Positions 41,533 through 49,444 of a stretch of 64,000 bases of DNA are shown piece after piece. The DNA comes from Streptomyces sp. NBC_00704 (lineage in GTDB: Bacteria; Actinomycetota; Actinomycetes; Streptomycetales; Streptomycetaceae). The position numbers and the translations under genes were made by a program. The stretch covers positions 868,001-932,000 of the forward strand of contig NZ_CP109000.1 of the NCBI RefSeq assembly GCF_036226605.1. The letters run 5' to 3'. Under the pieces are notes generated by a model. It worked only from the letters and a program-made list of their open reading frames with translations. It was not told the DNA's origin and ran no database searches. Positions within the stretch are counted from its first letter, which is position 1; every line of letters begins with the position of its first letter.

Positions 41533-41910
41533 TTACTCGTGGGCGCGCTGTCGTACACGACGTGAGGTCTCCAGCACACGCGCCACGGCGGCGGCGACGA
41601 TGTCGGCCGGCGTCTCGATGTCGAACGACAGGTGGTAACCACGCACCTTGGCCGTGCCGGACACAGCGATCTTCCATCCCTCACCGTCCGTACCGGGACG
41701 GCCGAGCGGGAACCAGCCGAGGTAGAACCGGCCGTCCTTCGAGCTGACGTGCACGTCCGCACGGTCGTCCACAATCAGGTGGAAGTCCTCTGCGGAGAAC
41801 TGGTCCATCACCAGCGTGGGCTGGCCGGGTCCGAGCTGCCACTCACGCAGCCGCAGGGCTTCAACGGTGGTAGCGAAACCGGAGCCCACGGGCGCTACGG
41901 TCACGGGCAA
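41533..41910 (-). CDS. DUF317-like single-domain protein
   Basis: 125 aa. FHLIVDDRADVHVSSKDGRF then YLGWFPLGRPGTDGEGWKIA is the typical DUF317 strand pair, followed by a TPADIVAAAVARVLE helix. A shorter relative of the protein at 40327. Starts with ATG or GTG near 41910; the 400 bases upstream lead into the island at 42050. Confidence 0.6.
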   Translation of the reverse strand: MPVTVAPVGSGFATTVEALRLREWQLGPGQPTLVMDQFSAEDFHLIVDDRADVHVSSKDGRFYLGWFPLGRPGTDGEGWKIAVSGTAKVRGYHLSFDIETPADIVAAAVARVLETSRRVRQRAHE

Positions 41911-42049
41911 TCACCTCTCTGACCTGGGGTTTTTTGCAAGGTCGTCTAGGTTGACATGCCCTCACGCACGTTGGCCAGTCATTCCGCGATCTTTCCTGTC
42001 TGCCCCCGGCGAACTGCTGTCCTTGGACAGCGAATCCAGTCGTCCGCCC

Positions 42050-42104
42050 CGCGCTGACCTGCGGCGACTAACTTGATTGACAAGGGCGTCGGTGAGGCCG
42101 TCCC
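42050..42104 (+). repeat. 55-bp inverted repeat, left copy
   Basis: Matches the complement of 45661-45715 at 51 of 55 positions; the core TGCGGCGACTAACTTGATTG is identical. A degenerate copy (24 of 30) lies at 42121-42150 in the same orientation. The pair encloses four complete genes. Confidence 0.85.
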
Positions 42105-42307
42105 CGCTCACCACCGCTATGACCTGCGACGACTACGTTGGATGGCAAGGAACTCCACGGACCTGGTTCGATGTCGGCGGACAACTGCTTCCCTTGTGGC
42201 TATGTTCACCGGTCGGCACGATCGAGGTTGAGGGGATAGCCGACCGCCGCGGGTGCCAGCGCCGACTGCGGCTGGCCCGCCCCGACGCTGGCGGGCATCC
42301 TCCATGC

Positions 42308-43312
42308 ATGTCCACTTCACCCATGGAGCGCCCCGTCGTTTACGTCGACGAGTCCGCCAACTCGGGCCAGAACCTCCTCGACCCGCACCAACCTGTCTTC
42401 ACGGTGGCCGGGGTTCACCTCCCTGACTACCTCGCCGCCTCCATCGTCGACGAGGTCCGTGGGCAGCTCCCGCGCAATCTGCGCGAGCCGAAGTACACGT
42501 CGTTGGCGGGTTCCAGCGGCGGACGGAAGGCGCTGATGAACGCCTTCGCGCGCCTGCCCGAGGGGAGCGTGCGGACGTACCTGGTCCACAAGCGATTCAT
42601 GGTGATGACCAAGATGGTCGACGTCATCGTGGAACCCATGGCGCACCGGGACGGCTACAACCTGTACGAGGGGAAGGAAACCCTCGCCCTGGCGAACATG
42701 CTGCACCTGGCCGGCCCGGTCATGGGGGATGCGGACGCCTACGACCGGATGCTCCAGGCGTTCGTGAACTGGGTCCGGCAGAAGGCCACGACCGACGAGC
42801 TGTACGCGGCCATAGCCGCCCTCAAGACCTCCGTGCAAAGCCAGCAGTTCGCCGAGTACGTGGAGGTCCTGGAATACGGCCGGCCCGTCGCTGACGAGAC
42901 CGCAGCGGAGATCGCATCCCAGGGGCATCGGGACGAGCTGGATCCGGCTATCCCAAGCTTGTACTGCCTCGCCACCACGTTCGGTCAGACCCTGGGCAAG
43001 TTCCGCCTGGTGCACGACGCATCGAAAGTAGTCGACCGCAACACCACCCGCCTGCACACCGTGCACTTCCTCCCCGATCCCGCGCGGCCGGGCGAGTTCA
43101 TGAACCCCTTCATGGGCGGCATCGAGTTCGCGGACAGCAAGGACCACCCGCAGCTCCAGGTGGCGGACTGGGCTGCGGGCGCGACGCGCCAGTGGGCGCA
43201 GTGGATGGCAGGTGGCGGCGGGGACCAGTTCTCCCGCGGCCTGGAGCCGGTTGTCCGACCCTGGCTCATCGACGGCATATGGCCGGCTCCCGTGGAGGGC
43301 TCAGAGACATGA
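42308..43312 (+). CDS. DUF3800 family protein
   Basis: 334 aa from ATG 42308. It begins with RPVVYVDESANSGQNLLD, the D-E-S strand of DUF3800 (an RNase H-like fold family), and ends with DHPQLQVADWAAGATRQWAQ, the conserved late aspartate helix. These proteins often occur in defence or mobile islands; enzymatic function is not established. First gene of the repeat-bounded island. Confidence 0.7.
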   Translation: MSTSPMERPVVYVDESANSGQNLLDPHQPVFTVAGVHLPDYLAASIVDEVRGQLPRNLREPKYTSLAGSSGGRKALMNAFARLPEGSVRTYLVHKRFMVMTKMVDVIVEPMAHRDGYNLYEGKETLALANMLHLAGPVMGDADAYDRMLQAFVNWVRQKATTDELYAAIAALKTSVQSQQFAEYVEVLEYGRPVADETAAEIASQGHRDELDPAIPSLYCLATTFGQTLGKFRLVHDASKVVDRNTTRLHTVHFLPDPARPGEFMNPFMGGIEFADSKDHPQLQVADWAAGATRQWAQWMAGGGGDQFSRGLEPVVRPWLIDGIWPAPVEGSET

Positions 43313-43395
43313 TGGCGACGAGGGGTGCCTGCAGGATCTGAACAGGCTCCCCTGAAGTCGGAGTCGCCCTTGGACCACACCACCAGGAGGAACCA

Positions 43396-43785
43396 GTGTC
43401 ATACCCGCAACTGCTCACCCCCGAGGAGAAGCTCGCCGACGCGAAGGAGCTGTTGAGCCTCCCGCGTATCGTCGCGATCTGCGGCTCCACCCGCTTCATG
43501 ACCGAGATGAACGAGGCCGATCTGCGGGAGACCAAAGCCGGAAAGATTGTCGTCAAACCGGGCTGTGACATGAAGTCGCCGCACGAACTTTGGTCCGATC
43601 CTGTCGAGGCCGAGGCGCTGAAGGTTCGACTCGACGATCTGCACCGGGCGAAGATCCGGCTCGCTGATGAGGTGCTCGTAGTCGGCGACTACATCGGAGA
43701 CAGCACCCGAGCCGAAATCGCCTACGCCCGGTCGCTGGGCAAGCCCGTGCGGTTCACGCACCCCGAAGTCAACTTTGACGCCTGA
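43396..43785 (+). CDS. Nucleoside 2-deoxyribosyltransferase-like protein
   Basis: 129 aa, GTG start with AGGAGG. Contains ICGSTRF and ADEVLVVGDYIGDSTRAEIA then YARSLGKPV, the core of the nucleoside 2-deoxyribosyltransferase/DUF4406 fold, with the glutamate of S-T-R-A-E-I at the catalytic position. The fold cleaves or transfers the N-glycosidic bond of nucleosides or nucleotides. Short but complete. Could be a nucleotide-degrading effector or a housekeeping-like enzyme. Confidence 0.68.
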   Translation: MSYPQLLTPEEKLADAKELLSLPRIVAICGSTRFMTEMNEADLRETKAGKIVVKPGCDMKSPHELWSDPVEAEALKVRLDDLHRAKIRLADEVLVVGDYIGDSTRAEIAYARSLGKPVRFTHPEVNFDA

Positions 43786-43941
43786 CCGCCCGCTGCCACC
43801 TCGACCACCAGGGCCGGCAGCCCGCCGCCTGACCGTCTCGCGGTGACTTCGGCCGCCACCCACCCCACACCCTCCGCAGGCATCCCCTGGCACTGTGGCA
43901 GCGGCGGTGGGGGCCGGACCGTCACAGGGCTCCGAAAATCA

Positions 43942-43953
43942 AAGTGATCACTT
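43942..43953. promoter_or_regulatory. 12-bp perfect palindrome AAGTGATCACTT upstream of methyltransferase
   Basis: It lies 56 bases before the ATG at 44010, with TACCCT (43966) as a possible -10. A repressor or activator site is plausible. No regulator gene is adjacent. Confidence 0.4.
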
Positions 43954-44009
43954 CCTGGTCTCCCCTACCCTGCCGGACACCGACAGCCCCTCCTGACAAG
44001 GACGGTCCG

Positions 44010-44822
44010 ATGACGAGCAACCCCGCTGTGCGCCCGGAGATCATCGACTTCTACAGCCGGTCCGACGAAGCCGCACGGCTGCAGACCACCGCCACAGGCA
44101 CCCTGGAGTTCGCGCGCACCCGCGAGTTACTGCGCCGCCACCTCCCACCGGCACCGGCCCGCGTGCTCGATGTCGGCGGTGGTCCCGGAACGCACGCCCG
44201 ATGGTTGGCCGACAACGGCTACACGGTGCACGTCGTGGACCCCGTCCCCAAGCACGTCACCCAGGCAGCCGCCATCGACGGCGTGACGGCCGAGCTGGGC
44301 GACGCCCGCTGCCTCACCGCCGCGGACAGGACGTACGACGTCGTTCTGCTTCTCGGCCCGCTCTACCACCTCCACGACAAGACCGACCGGATCTCCGCGC
44401 TGACGGAGGCGGCCCGCGTGGCCCGGCCTCGCGGACTCATCGCCGCGGCGGCGATCTCCCGCTATTCGCCCCTCCTCGACTACATCGCGACCACCGGTAT
44501 CACCGAGTCCGCGATCCAGGACGGGGTCCGTGACACCCTGGCCCAGGGCCGCTACGCCGGACAGCGCGGCTTCACCGTCGCCTACTTCCAGACCTCCACC
44601 GAGCTGCGCGCGGAGGTCACGGAGGCCGGACTTACCGACCCCAGCCTCTACGGAATCGAAGGACCCGGCTGGGTGGCGGTCAAGGCCATCGAGAAGTACA
44701 CCAGCGCCAACCTCATGGGCACGGACATGTACGAAGCGGCCCTCGCCGCGGCCCGCATCGCGGAACCGCACGCGGCCCTCACCGATGCCTCTGCCCACAT
44801 TCTCGCCATCACCGGGCCCTGA
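44010..44822 (+). CDS. Class I SAM-dependent methyltransferase
   Basis: 270 aa from ATG 44010 (AAGGA site). ARVLDVGGGPGTHARWLADN is the SAM loop; VHVVDPVPKHV gives the acidic strand; DVVLLLGPLYHLHDKTDR is the post-motif used by many small-molecule methyltransferases. A TTA codon at 44127-44129 suggests bldA dependence. Substrate unknown. Confidence 0.78.
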   Translation: MTSNPAVRPEIIDFYSRSDEAARLQTTATGTLEFARTRELLRRHLPPAPARVLDVGGGPGTHARWLADNGYTVHVVDPVPKHVTQAAAIDGVTAELGDARCLTAADRTYDVVLLLGPLYHLHDKTDRISALTEAARVARPRGLIAAAAISRYSPLLDYIATTGITESAIQDGVRDTLAQGRYAGQRGFTVAYFQTSTELRAEVTEAGLTDPSLYGIEGPGWVAVKAIEKYTSANLMGTDMYEAALAAARIAEPHAALTDASAHILAITGP

Positions 44823-44842
44823 CCGATCTAGGGTGTCGCCTC

Positions 44843-45697
44843 ATGACGCTGCTGATCGTAGGTGGGTCCGGGTTCCTGGGCACCGAGCTGGTCCGGCAAG
44901 CTGTATTGGCGGGGCGCCCGACAGCCGCGACCTATACGACCAGGCCCGGCAGTGCTCCGGGGATTACCTGGCGCAGTCTCGACCTGCGGGATCCCGGGAG
45001 CGTGGAAGCGGTCGTGGCCGAGGTGAACCCTCGCGTCATCGTCAATGCGTCGAGCGGCGGGGCCGACTGGGCAGTCACAGCCGAGGGACCCGTCCGCCTC
45101 GCGATCGCCGCGGCGAAGGCCGGAAGCAGAATGATCCAGGTCTCCACCGACGCCGTCTTCTCCGGCAAGAGCCACGTTCCCTACGACGAACACTGCAGGC
45201 CCGACCCCATCACCCCGTACGGAGCGGCGAAGGCCGCCGCGGAAACGGTGCTGCTGCTTCATCCGGACGCCGTCGTGGCCCGCACCTCGCTGATCATCGG
45301 CGACGGCCAGTCCGAGCACGAACGCACCGTCCACGCACTGGCCACCGGCACCCGCGATGGCGTCCTCTTCACAGACGACTTCCGATGCCCGGTCCACGCG
45401 AGCGATCTGGCCGCAGCGCTCCTCGAACTCGCGTCGGGCGACACGACCGGCGTCCACCACCTCGGCGGGAACCAGGCTCTCAGCCGGCACGAGCTGGGCG
45501 TGCTCATCGCCCGACGCGACGGACTCGACGCATCGCGACTGCCCGCCGGCCTACGGGCCGACAGCCCCCTGCCCGGGCCCCTCGACATCCGCCTGGACAG
45601 CCGCTCGACACAGCGCAAGTTGCGCACCACGCTGCGCGGCGCGCACCAGTTCCTCGCCCTGGGACGGCCTCACCAACACCGTTGCCAATCAAGTTAG
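44843..45697 (+). CDS. RmlD/dTDP-4-dehydrorhamnose-reductase-like SDR protein
   Basis: 284 aa. NAD(P)-binding LIVGGSGFLGTEL, VSTDAVFSG and catalytic YGAAK are present. These enzymes reduce sugar or sugar-nucleotide ketones. TAGGGT (44829) eight bases before ATG could be a -10 giving a nearly leaderless mRNA. The last about 12 codons (GRPHQHRCQSS) are encoded by the 55-bp repeat, so the natural C-terminus seems to have been replaced when the repeat boundary formed. Confidence 0.72.
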   Translation: MTLLIVGGSGFLGTELVRQAVLAGRPTAATYTTRPGSAPGITWRSLDLRDPGSVEAVVAEVNPRVIVNASSGGADWAVTAEGPVRLAIAAAKAGSRMIQVSTDAVFSGKSHVPYDEHCRPDPITPYGAAKAAAETVLLLHPDAVVARTSLIIGDGQSEHERTVHALATGTRDGVLFTDDFRCPVHASDLAAALLELASGDTTGVHHLGGNQALSRHELGVLIARRDGLDASRLPAGLRADSPLPGPLDIRLDSRSTQRKLRTTLRGAHQFLALGRPHQHRCQSS

Positions 45698-45715
45698 TCG
45701 CCGCAGGTCAGCGCG
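45661..45715 (-). repeat. 55-bp inverted repeat, right copy
   Basis: Partner of 42050-42104. It overlaps the 3' end of the RmlD-like gene. On the - strand both copies could encode the same C-terminal text RADLRRLT before a stop, so they may derive from the end of a lost gene. Confidence 0.85.
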
Positions 45716-45801
45716 CAGGGCTTCGGCGAAGTCCGCTGACGTCTGTTTCGTGATCATGTGAGCCCGGGGAGCTGAAGGGGTCGGCTCGGGTTTCGATCGT
45801 C

Positions 45802-46020
45802 GTGGCGGAGGCCAGCGGCGATGTTGGTGACTCCGTCCCCCTACCGCCTACGCCGAAGCCCTGGGTACATGACGGCTGCGTGCAGGGCGGCCCGACCGAG
45901 CTTGCGCTCATTCCCTACAACTGGAAGCTCTACCGCGATCACGAACGACTCTCGGCTCCTCGGTCGACGCTGGCCCTGTCGGGAGCTGCGTGGCATTCGC
46001 TGCGCAAGTCGCGGATCTAG
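45802..46020 (+). pseudogene. Possible relic of an IS5-type transposase C-terminus
   Basis: The end of this frame (YNWKLYRDHERLSAPRSTLA then LSGAAWHSLRKSRI) resembles the R-x-x-R-D-Y-E-R-x-P...M-x-R-R-I end of Streptomyces IS5-like transposases. No other part of a transposase or terminal repeats was found. Weak call. Confidence 0.3.
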
Positions 46021-46032
46021 TGTCCTGCGCCG

Positions 46033-46060
46033 CAAGTTCGTCGAAGAAGTCCAGCGCGGT
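46033..46060 (+). repeat. 28-bp diverged inverted repeat, left copy
   Basis: 25 of 28 positions match the complement of 47102-47129 (core GAAGAAGTCCAGCG). The pair brackets the broken GNAT gene. Confidence 0.6.
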
Positions 46061-46153
46061 TCGGCGGAGAAGTCCCCTGCTGAGAGATGTGTTCGCTGTG
46101 GTGCCCGCCACGGGGCGCTCCGGAGTTCTTCGCCGGATCTCTGGCGCGGCATG

Positions 46154-47007
46154 CTAGAAGTCGTACAGCGCGAAGTCAGTAATCGGGCGGTACCCAATCC
46201 GCTGATAGAGGCCGTTGCTGGTGGGGTTGGCCAGGTCCGCAAACAGCAGGACCTCCGCCGCGCCTGCGGCTAGAGCGGCCCGGCTCACCTCGACTGTCGC
46301 GGCGCTGGCGTAACCGCGACCGCGCAGGTGTGCCGGGGTATAGACGGGGGCCACCCGGATCTGGCCCGCGACCATGGGCGTCCTGCCCGCCATGGAGACG
46401 GGGGTGCCGTCCGGGGTTTCCCAGAGCGTGACGCGTTCGTGGGCGATGCGCGTGTCCGCCCACGAGCTGTTGTCCGCAGAGGGGGCTCCTCCGATGTCGG
46501 TGACGAACTCGCGGTGCCAAAGCATGAGTTGCTCGCGGTCCTGCTCGCCCGCGACTCGCCCCCGGCCCTCAGGGAACGGTTCTGGTGGCGTGAGCGTGCC
46601 CAAGCGGTACAGGCGCTCCCGCTCGTGCAGCGTCGGTATCGCGCCCGTGCGCCGCTGCCAAGCCTCTGCGAAGAAGCTGGCGGTGTCGTGGTCCGCGTTG
46701 ACGCCGGGGAGGGGATGGCCGAGGCCGGCTAGTTGAGCGGCGAGGCTGTCGGCCTCTTCGGGGGTGAGGGGGTGAGGGTCAGGCGGCGGGGCGGGGTACG
46801 GAAGAAGGTCGCACGGACCTCGCCCGCCCGTTCCAGCAGGCCGAAGATGGGGGCGTCCGCGCCGTACGCGTCCGCCCCGCGCGTACGCAGTGCCTCGGTC
46901 ACCGTCAGCGGGACGGTGTGCAGGGCGGGACGCGACTGCAGGAAGTCTCCGGCGCGAGCGAGAAAGTCGTCGAGGTCTTCGGTGAGGTGCCAGTCATCCG
47001 GACTCAT
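46154..47007 (-). pseudogene. GNAT acetyltransferase with a one-base frameshift
   Basis: From 47007 the frame reads WHLTEDLDDFLARAGDFLQS to RRLTLTP, then loses sense. In a second frame the protein goes on as PEEADSLAAQLAGLGHPLPG and ends with the acetyl-CoA region VAPVYTPAHLRGRGYASAAT and NGLYQRIGYRPI. A single missing C in the C-run at about 46770 explains it. Restored length is about 284 aa (FR47-like GNAT). Decay or a sequencing error. Confidence 0.72.
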
Positions 47008-47101
47008 GTCTCATGATCCCGCGTGCCGTCGGCGTGCGCCCGTGGTTTTCCGCTGGGAGGGGCGCGAACACGTCCGCCGTCGAGGGGGCTTCGGCGCCGA
47101 C

Positions 47102-47129
47102 ACCTCGCTGGACTTCTTCAACGCACTTG
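47102..47129 (-). repeat. 28-bp diverged inverted repeat, right copy
   Basis: Partner of 46033-46060; similarity fades over the next 30-40 bases. Confidence 0.6.
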
Positions 47130-47141
47130 TGGGGCGGGACA

Positions 47142-47345
47142 TTAGCTTGATCTTTGATCACGGGCATCGGACCAGGACAAGGGAAGGCTTTGGCCATGCC
47201 TGGCCACGTCGTCCAGCGCGTTCCTAGCCATGCCGAGGAACGCGTTGCGCACCGCTATGAATTCCATACCGGCCTCGTGCACGGTGTCACCCCCGTCGGC
47301 AGGGCCTGGTAACTCGCGTGCAAGTGTCCAGAGGTTTCGCTTCAA
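47142..47345 (-). CDS. Small hypothetical protein
   Basis: 67 aa from a TTG start. KRNLWTLARELPGPADGGDT then VHEAGMEFIAVRNAFLGMAR reads like a real soluble helical protein rather than an out-of-frame translation. Family not recognised; ribosome site is weak. Confidence 0.35.
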   Translation of the reverse strand: MKRNLWTLARELPGPADGGDTVHEAGMEFIAVRNAFLGMARNALDDVARHGQSLPLSWSDARDQRSS

Positions 47346-47431
47346 GGCGTCCGACCCCTCAATCTCCCCTTCGAGACATCACTGCACGTCAGCGGGTGCT
47401 TTATTAGTGGACGGATACAAGCGGATTCCTC

Positions 47432-47454
47432 AGTCCCTTTCACCCAAGACACCA
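47432..47454 (+). repeat. 23-bp direct repeat, copy 1
   Basis: AGTCCCTTTCACCC plus RAGWCACCA; 21 of 23 positions match 48952-48974. The pair brackets the DUF296/kinase genes. Confidence 0.5.
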
Positions 47455-47582
47455 CGCACCGCGCGGAGTTCCTCGCCACTCGCTTTGCGAGAGAGGCGCC
47501 TCGACCCCCGTGCCGCTGGCGCCCGCTGGTGCTCCTCAGTCATGCTGCGGGAGCTGAGCCCCATGATCGGACGGAGTCACGC

Positions 47583-47912
47583 GTGATCGTCTTTGAAGTC
47601 TCCGGTGAGCTAGTCGACGGGTTGAGCCGCCAGGCCGCCGAGGCCGGCATCACCGATGCGGCAATCGTCTCTTTGATCGGGGCCGCCGACTCCTTCACCG
47701 TCTCGACCATGCCCGAAGGCGACGCCCTCAAGGACAACATCACGAAGTACGACCTGCCCGGCGAAATGACCGGCACCGGCGAGATCCGCAACGGCTTTGT
47801 CCACCTCCACGTCGTCATGGGCGTCGAAGGCGACCGCGCCATCGCCGGACACCTCCACGAAGCCGTCGTCGGCACCCACTTCGCCCGCGCCTACGCCATC
47901 CCCATCGCCTAA
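47583..47912 (+). CDS. DUF296 (PPC-domain) protein
   Basis: 109 aa from GTG 47583. The sequence IVFEVSGELVDGLSRQAAEA ... FVHLHVVMGVEGDRAIAGHL then HEAVVGTHFARAY is the plant-and-prokaryote-conserved (PPC/DUF296) fold, in which H-x-H and the H-E/H positions can bind metal. Prokaryotic members are trimeric with unclear roles. The stop overlaps the kinase start (TAATG). Confidence 0.72.
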   Translation: MIVFEVSGELVDGLSRQAAEAGITDAAIVSLIGAADSFTVSTMPEGDALKDNITKYDLPGEMTGTGEIRNGFVHLHVVMGVEGDRAIAGHLHEAVVGTHFARAYAIPIA

Positions 47913-48847
47913 TGCCTGTACCGCCCACCAGCGGCCGGCTGCAATGGATTGACGTCCCCCCGCCGCTGCGCGCTCGCCTCGAAACCGCCCTCGGCGCACC
48001 CGTCACCGACGCGGTCACCCCGGGCGGCGGCTTCGGCCACCAGCTCGCCGCCACCCTCCGCCTGGACAGCGGCCGACGGGTCTTCGTCAAGGCCGCCCCC
48101 GACGACGACCCGCTCACTGCCGCCAACCTCCACGAGGCGGCCGTCCTCGACACTCTGCCGCGTGGCGCTCCGGCCCCGGACCTGCTGGGCATCCACCGCG
48201 CCGCCGACTGGACCGCCGTCGTCATCGCCCACCTCGACGGACCCCACCCGGACCTCTCTGCGGCCTCCGGCGACGCCGAACAGACTTGGGACCTGCTGGC
48301 CAAGCTCACCTCCAGCCCCGCCCCCGCGCCGTACACCGCGGCGGTGAGCGCCGTGCCCTCCACGGCGGCGGCCCTGCACGGCTGGGACGAGCTTGCCGCC
48401 GATCCGCCGGACGACCTCGCCCCCGCCGCCCGCGTCCACCTGCCGCAGCTCGCCGAACTGGAAGCGACTTGGCCCGCCCTGGCCTGCGGCACCCGCATCG
48501 TCCACGGCGACCTGCGGGCCGACAACATGGTCCGCGACCACGACCAAGGTGTGACCTTCGTGGACTGGGCGCACGCCACCACCGGCCCGGCCTGCATCGA
48601 CGCCGCTTCCCTCGCGCCGCAGCTCGTCCTCGCCGGACACGCGCCCGCAGACATCGCCCGTCTGCTCCGTGACCACCCCGCCACCGCCAGCAGTCCCGAC
48701 ACCACCACGGCGTTCCTCGCTGCGCTCACCGGCCACTGGCACCGCAACGCCCGCAGGCCCTCGCCCCCCGGCGCCCCCGGACTGCGCGCCTACCAACGCC
48801 GCGCGGCAGCCGCCCGCCTCGCCCTCCTCGGCTACCGCCTGCGTTGA
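47912..48847 (+). CDS. APH-family phosphotransferase
   Basis: 311 aa. VTPGGGFGHQLAATLRLDSG then RRVFVKAAP is the N-lobe with the ATP-binding lysine; IVHGDLRADNMVRD and VTFVDWAHA are the catalytic loop and metal aspartate. The third intact APH-fold kinase in the window. Substrate unknown; a resistance role is possible but not shown. Confidence 0.8.
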   Translation: MPVPPTSGRLQWIDVPPPLRARLETALGAPVTDAVTPGGGFGHQLAATLRLDSGRRVFVKAAPDDDPLTAANLHEAAVLDTLPRGAPAPDLLGIHRAADWTAVVIAHLDGPHPDLSAASGDAEQTWDLLAKLTSSPAPAPYTAAVSAVPSTAAALHGWDELAADPPDDLAPAARVHLPQLAELEATWPALACGTRIVHGDLRADNMVRDHDQGVTFVDWAHATTGPACIDAASLAPQLVLAGHAPADIARLLRDHPATASSPDTTTAFLAALTGHWHRNARRPSPPGAPGLRAYQRRAAAARLALLGYRLR

Positions 48848-48912
48848 CACCTCACTCGTCACCGAGTTGCCCCCGTTGGACCTAATGGGGCTGACCGGTC
48901 GTGACGTGCGAT

Positions 48913-48944
48913 GGCGCTCACCCCTCCTGCTTTGAGTGAGCGCC
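48913..48944. terminator. Terminator hairpin after kinase gene
   Basis: GGCGCTCAC, 14-base loop, GTGAGCGCC. Lies between the convergent kinase gene and the helicase relic. Confidence 0.65.
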
Positions 48945-48951
48945 GTTCTCT

Positions 48952-48974
48952 AGTCCCTTTCACCCGAGTCACCA
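48952..48974 (+). repeat. 23-bp direct repeat, copy 2
   Basis: Partner of 47432-47454. Confidence 0.5.
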
Positions 48975-48990
48975 GTGCGCGTCGGCCGCC

Positions 48991-49400
48991 TCAATCGCAG
49001 AGCCGCGACAAGTGGTTCCCAGAGACCGTGGACCAGGTGGGGAACAACGCGGTGTGTCCGTTCCTGGCGCGGGTCAAGACGACGTACAGCAGCTCGGAGC
49101 CGGTCGGGTACGGCTCCCCTTCGGAGCCCTGGAACTCGTTGCTTCCGAGGAACAAGATCGTGGTGTCGGCTTCCCGGCCCTTGGTCTGATGGAGATTCAT
49201 GACCTGGATCCGGGCCTGCCAGGCTGTCCCTGCCCCGACCAGCGCTTCGTCGCGTGCGCGGAGAAGCTCCTGCCCGGCCGCAGCAGCGTCGACGCTGCTG
49301 CGGCCGCTGGAGTGACGGAGGGCGACGCGCGTGCGGCGGGCCCACTGAATCCAGGTCTCCTGGCCGCGGGGCGGCCCCGACCGCGTTATGGGCGTTTGAC
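48991..49400 (-). pseudogene. C-terminal remnant of a UvrD-type helicase
   Basis: The - strand frame ends with VMNLHQTKGREADTTILFLG ... GSELLYVVLTRARNGHTALF, the UvrD/Rep C-terminal motifs V and VI region (H-Q-x-K-G-x-E and Y-V-x-x-T-R-A). No helicase motifs I-IV lie upstream; instead another gene ends at 49445. Only the C-terminal piece survives. A perfect 32-bp palindrome sits inside it. Confidence 0.65.
49275..49306. repeat. Perfect 32-bp palindrome
   Basis: Each arm is CGGCCGCAGCAGCGTC and they meet without a loop at GTCGAC. All 16 pairs match. It falls inside the helicase remnant. Confidence 0.9.
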
Positions 49401-49444
49401 CGCCTCCGCGAGCCTCGCGACGTCGGGCCGGACCTGCGGCCTGT

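Noticed and set aside
46994-47197. 67-codon ORF on the - strand containing VEEVQRG
   Set aside because: It overlaps the diverged inverted repeat and the GNAT start, and the similar text near 46040 is explained by the repeat itself.
49275-49306. Linear-plasmid telomere
   Set aside because: A single loop-free palindrome inside coding remnants does not resemble the terminal series of palindromes with short hairpin loops found in Streptomyces telomeres.
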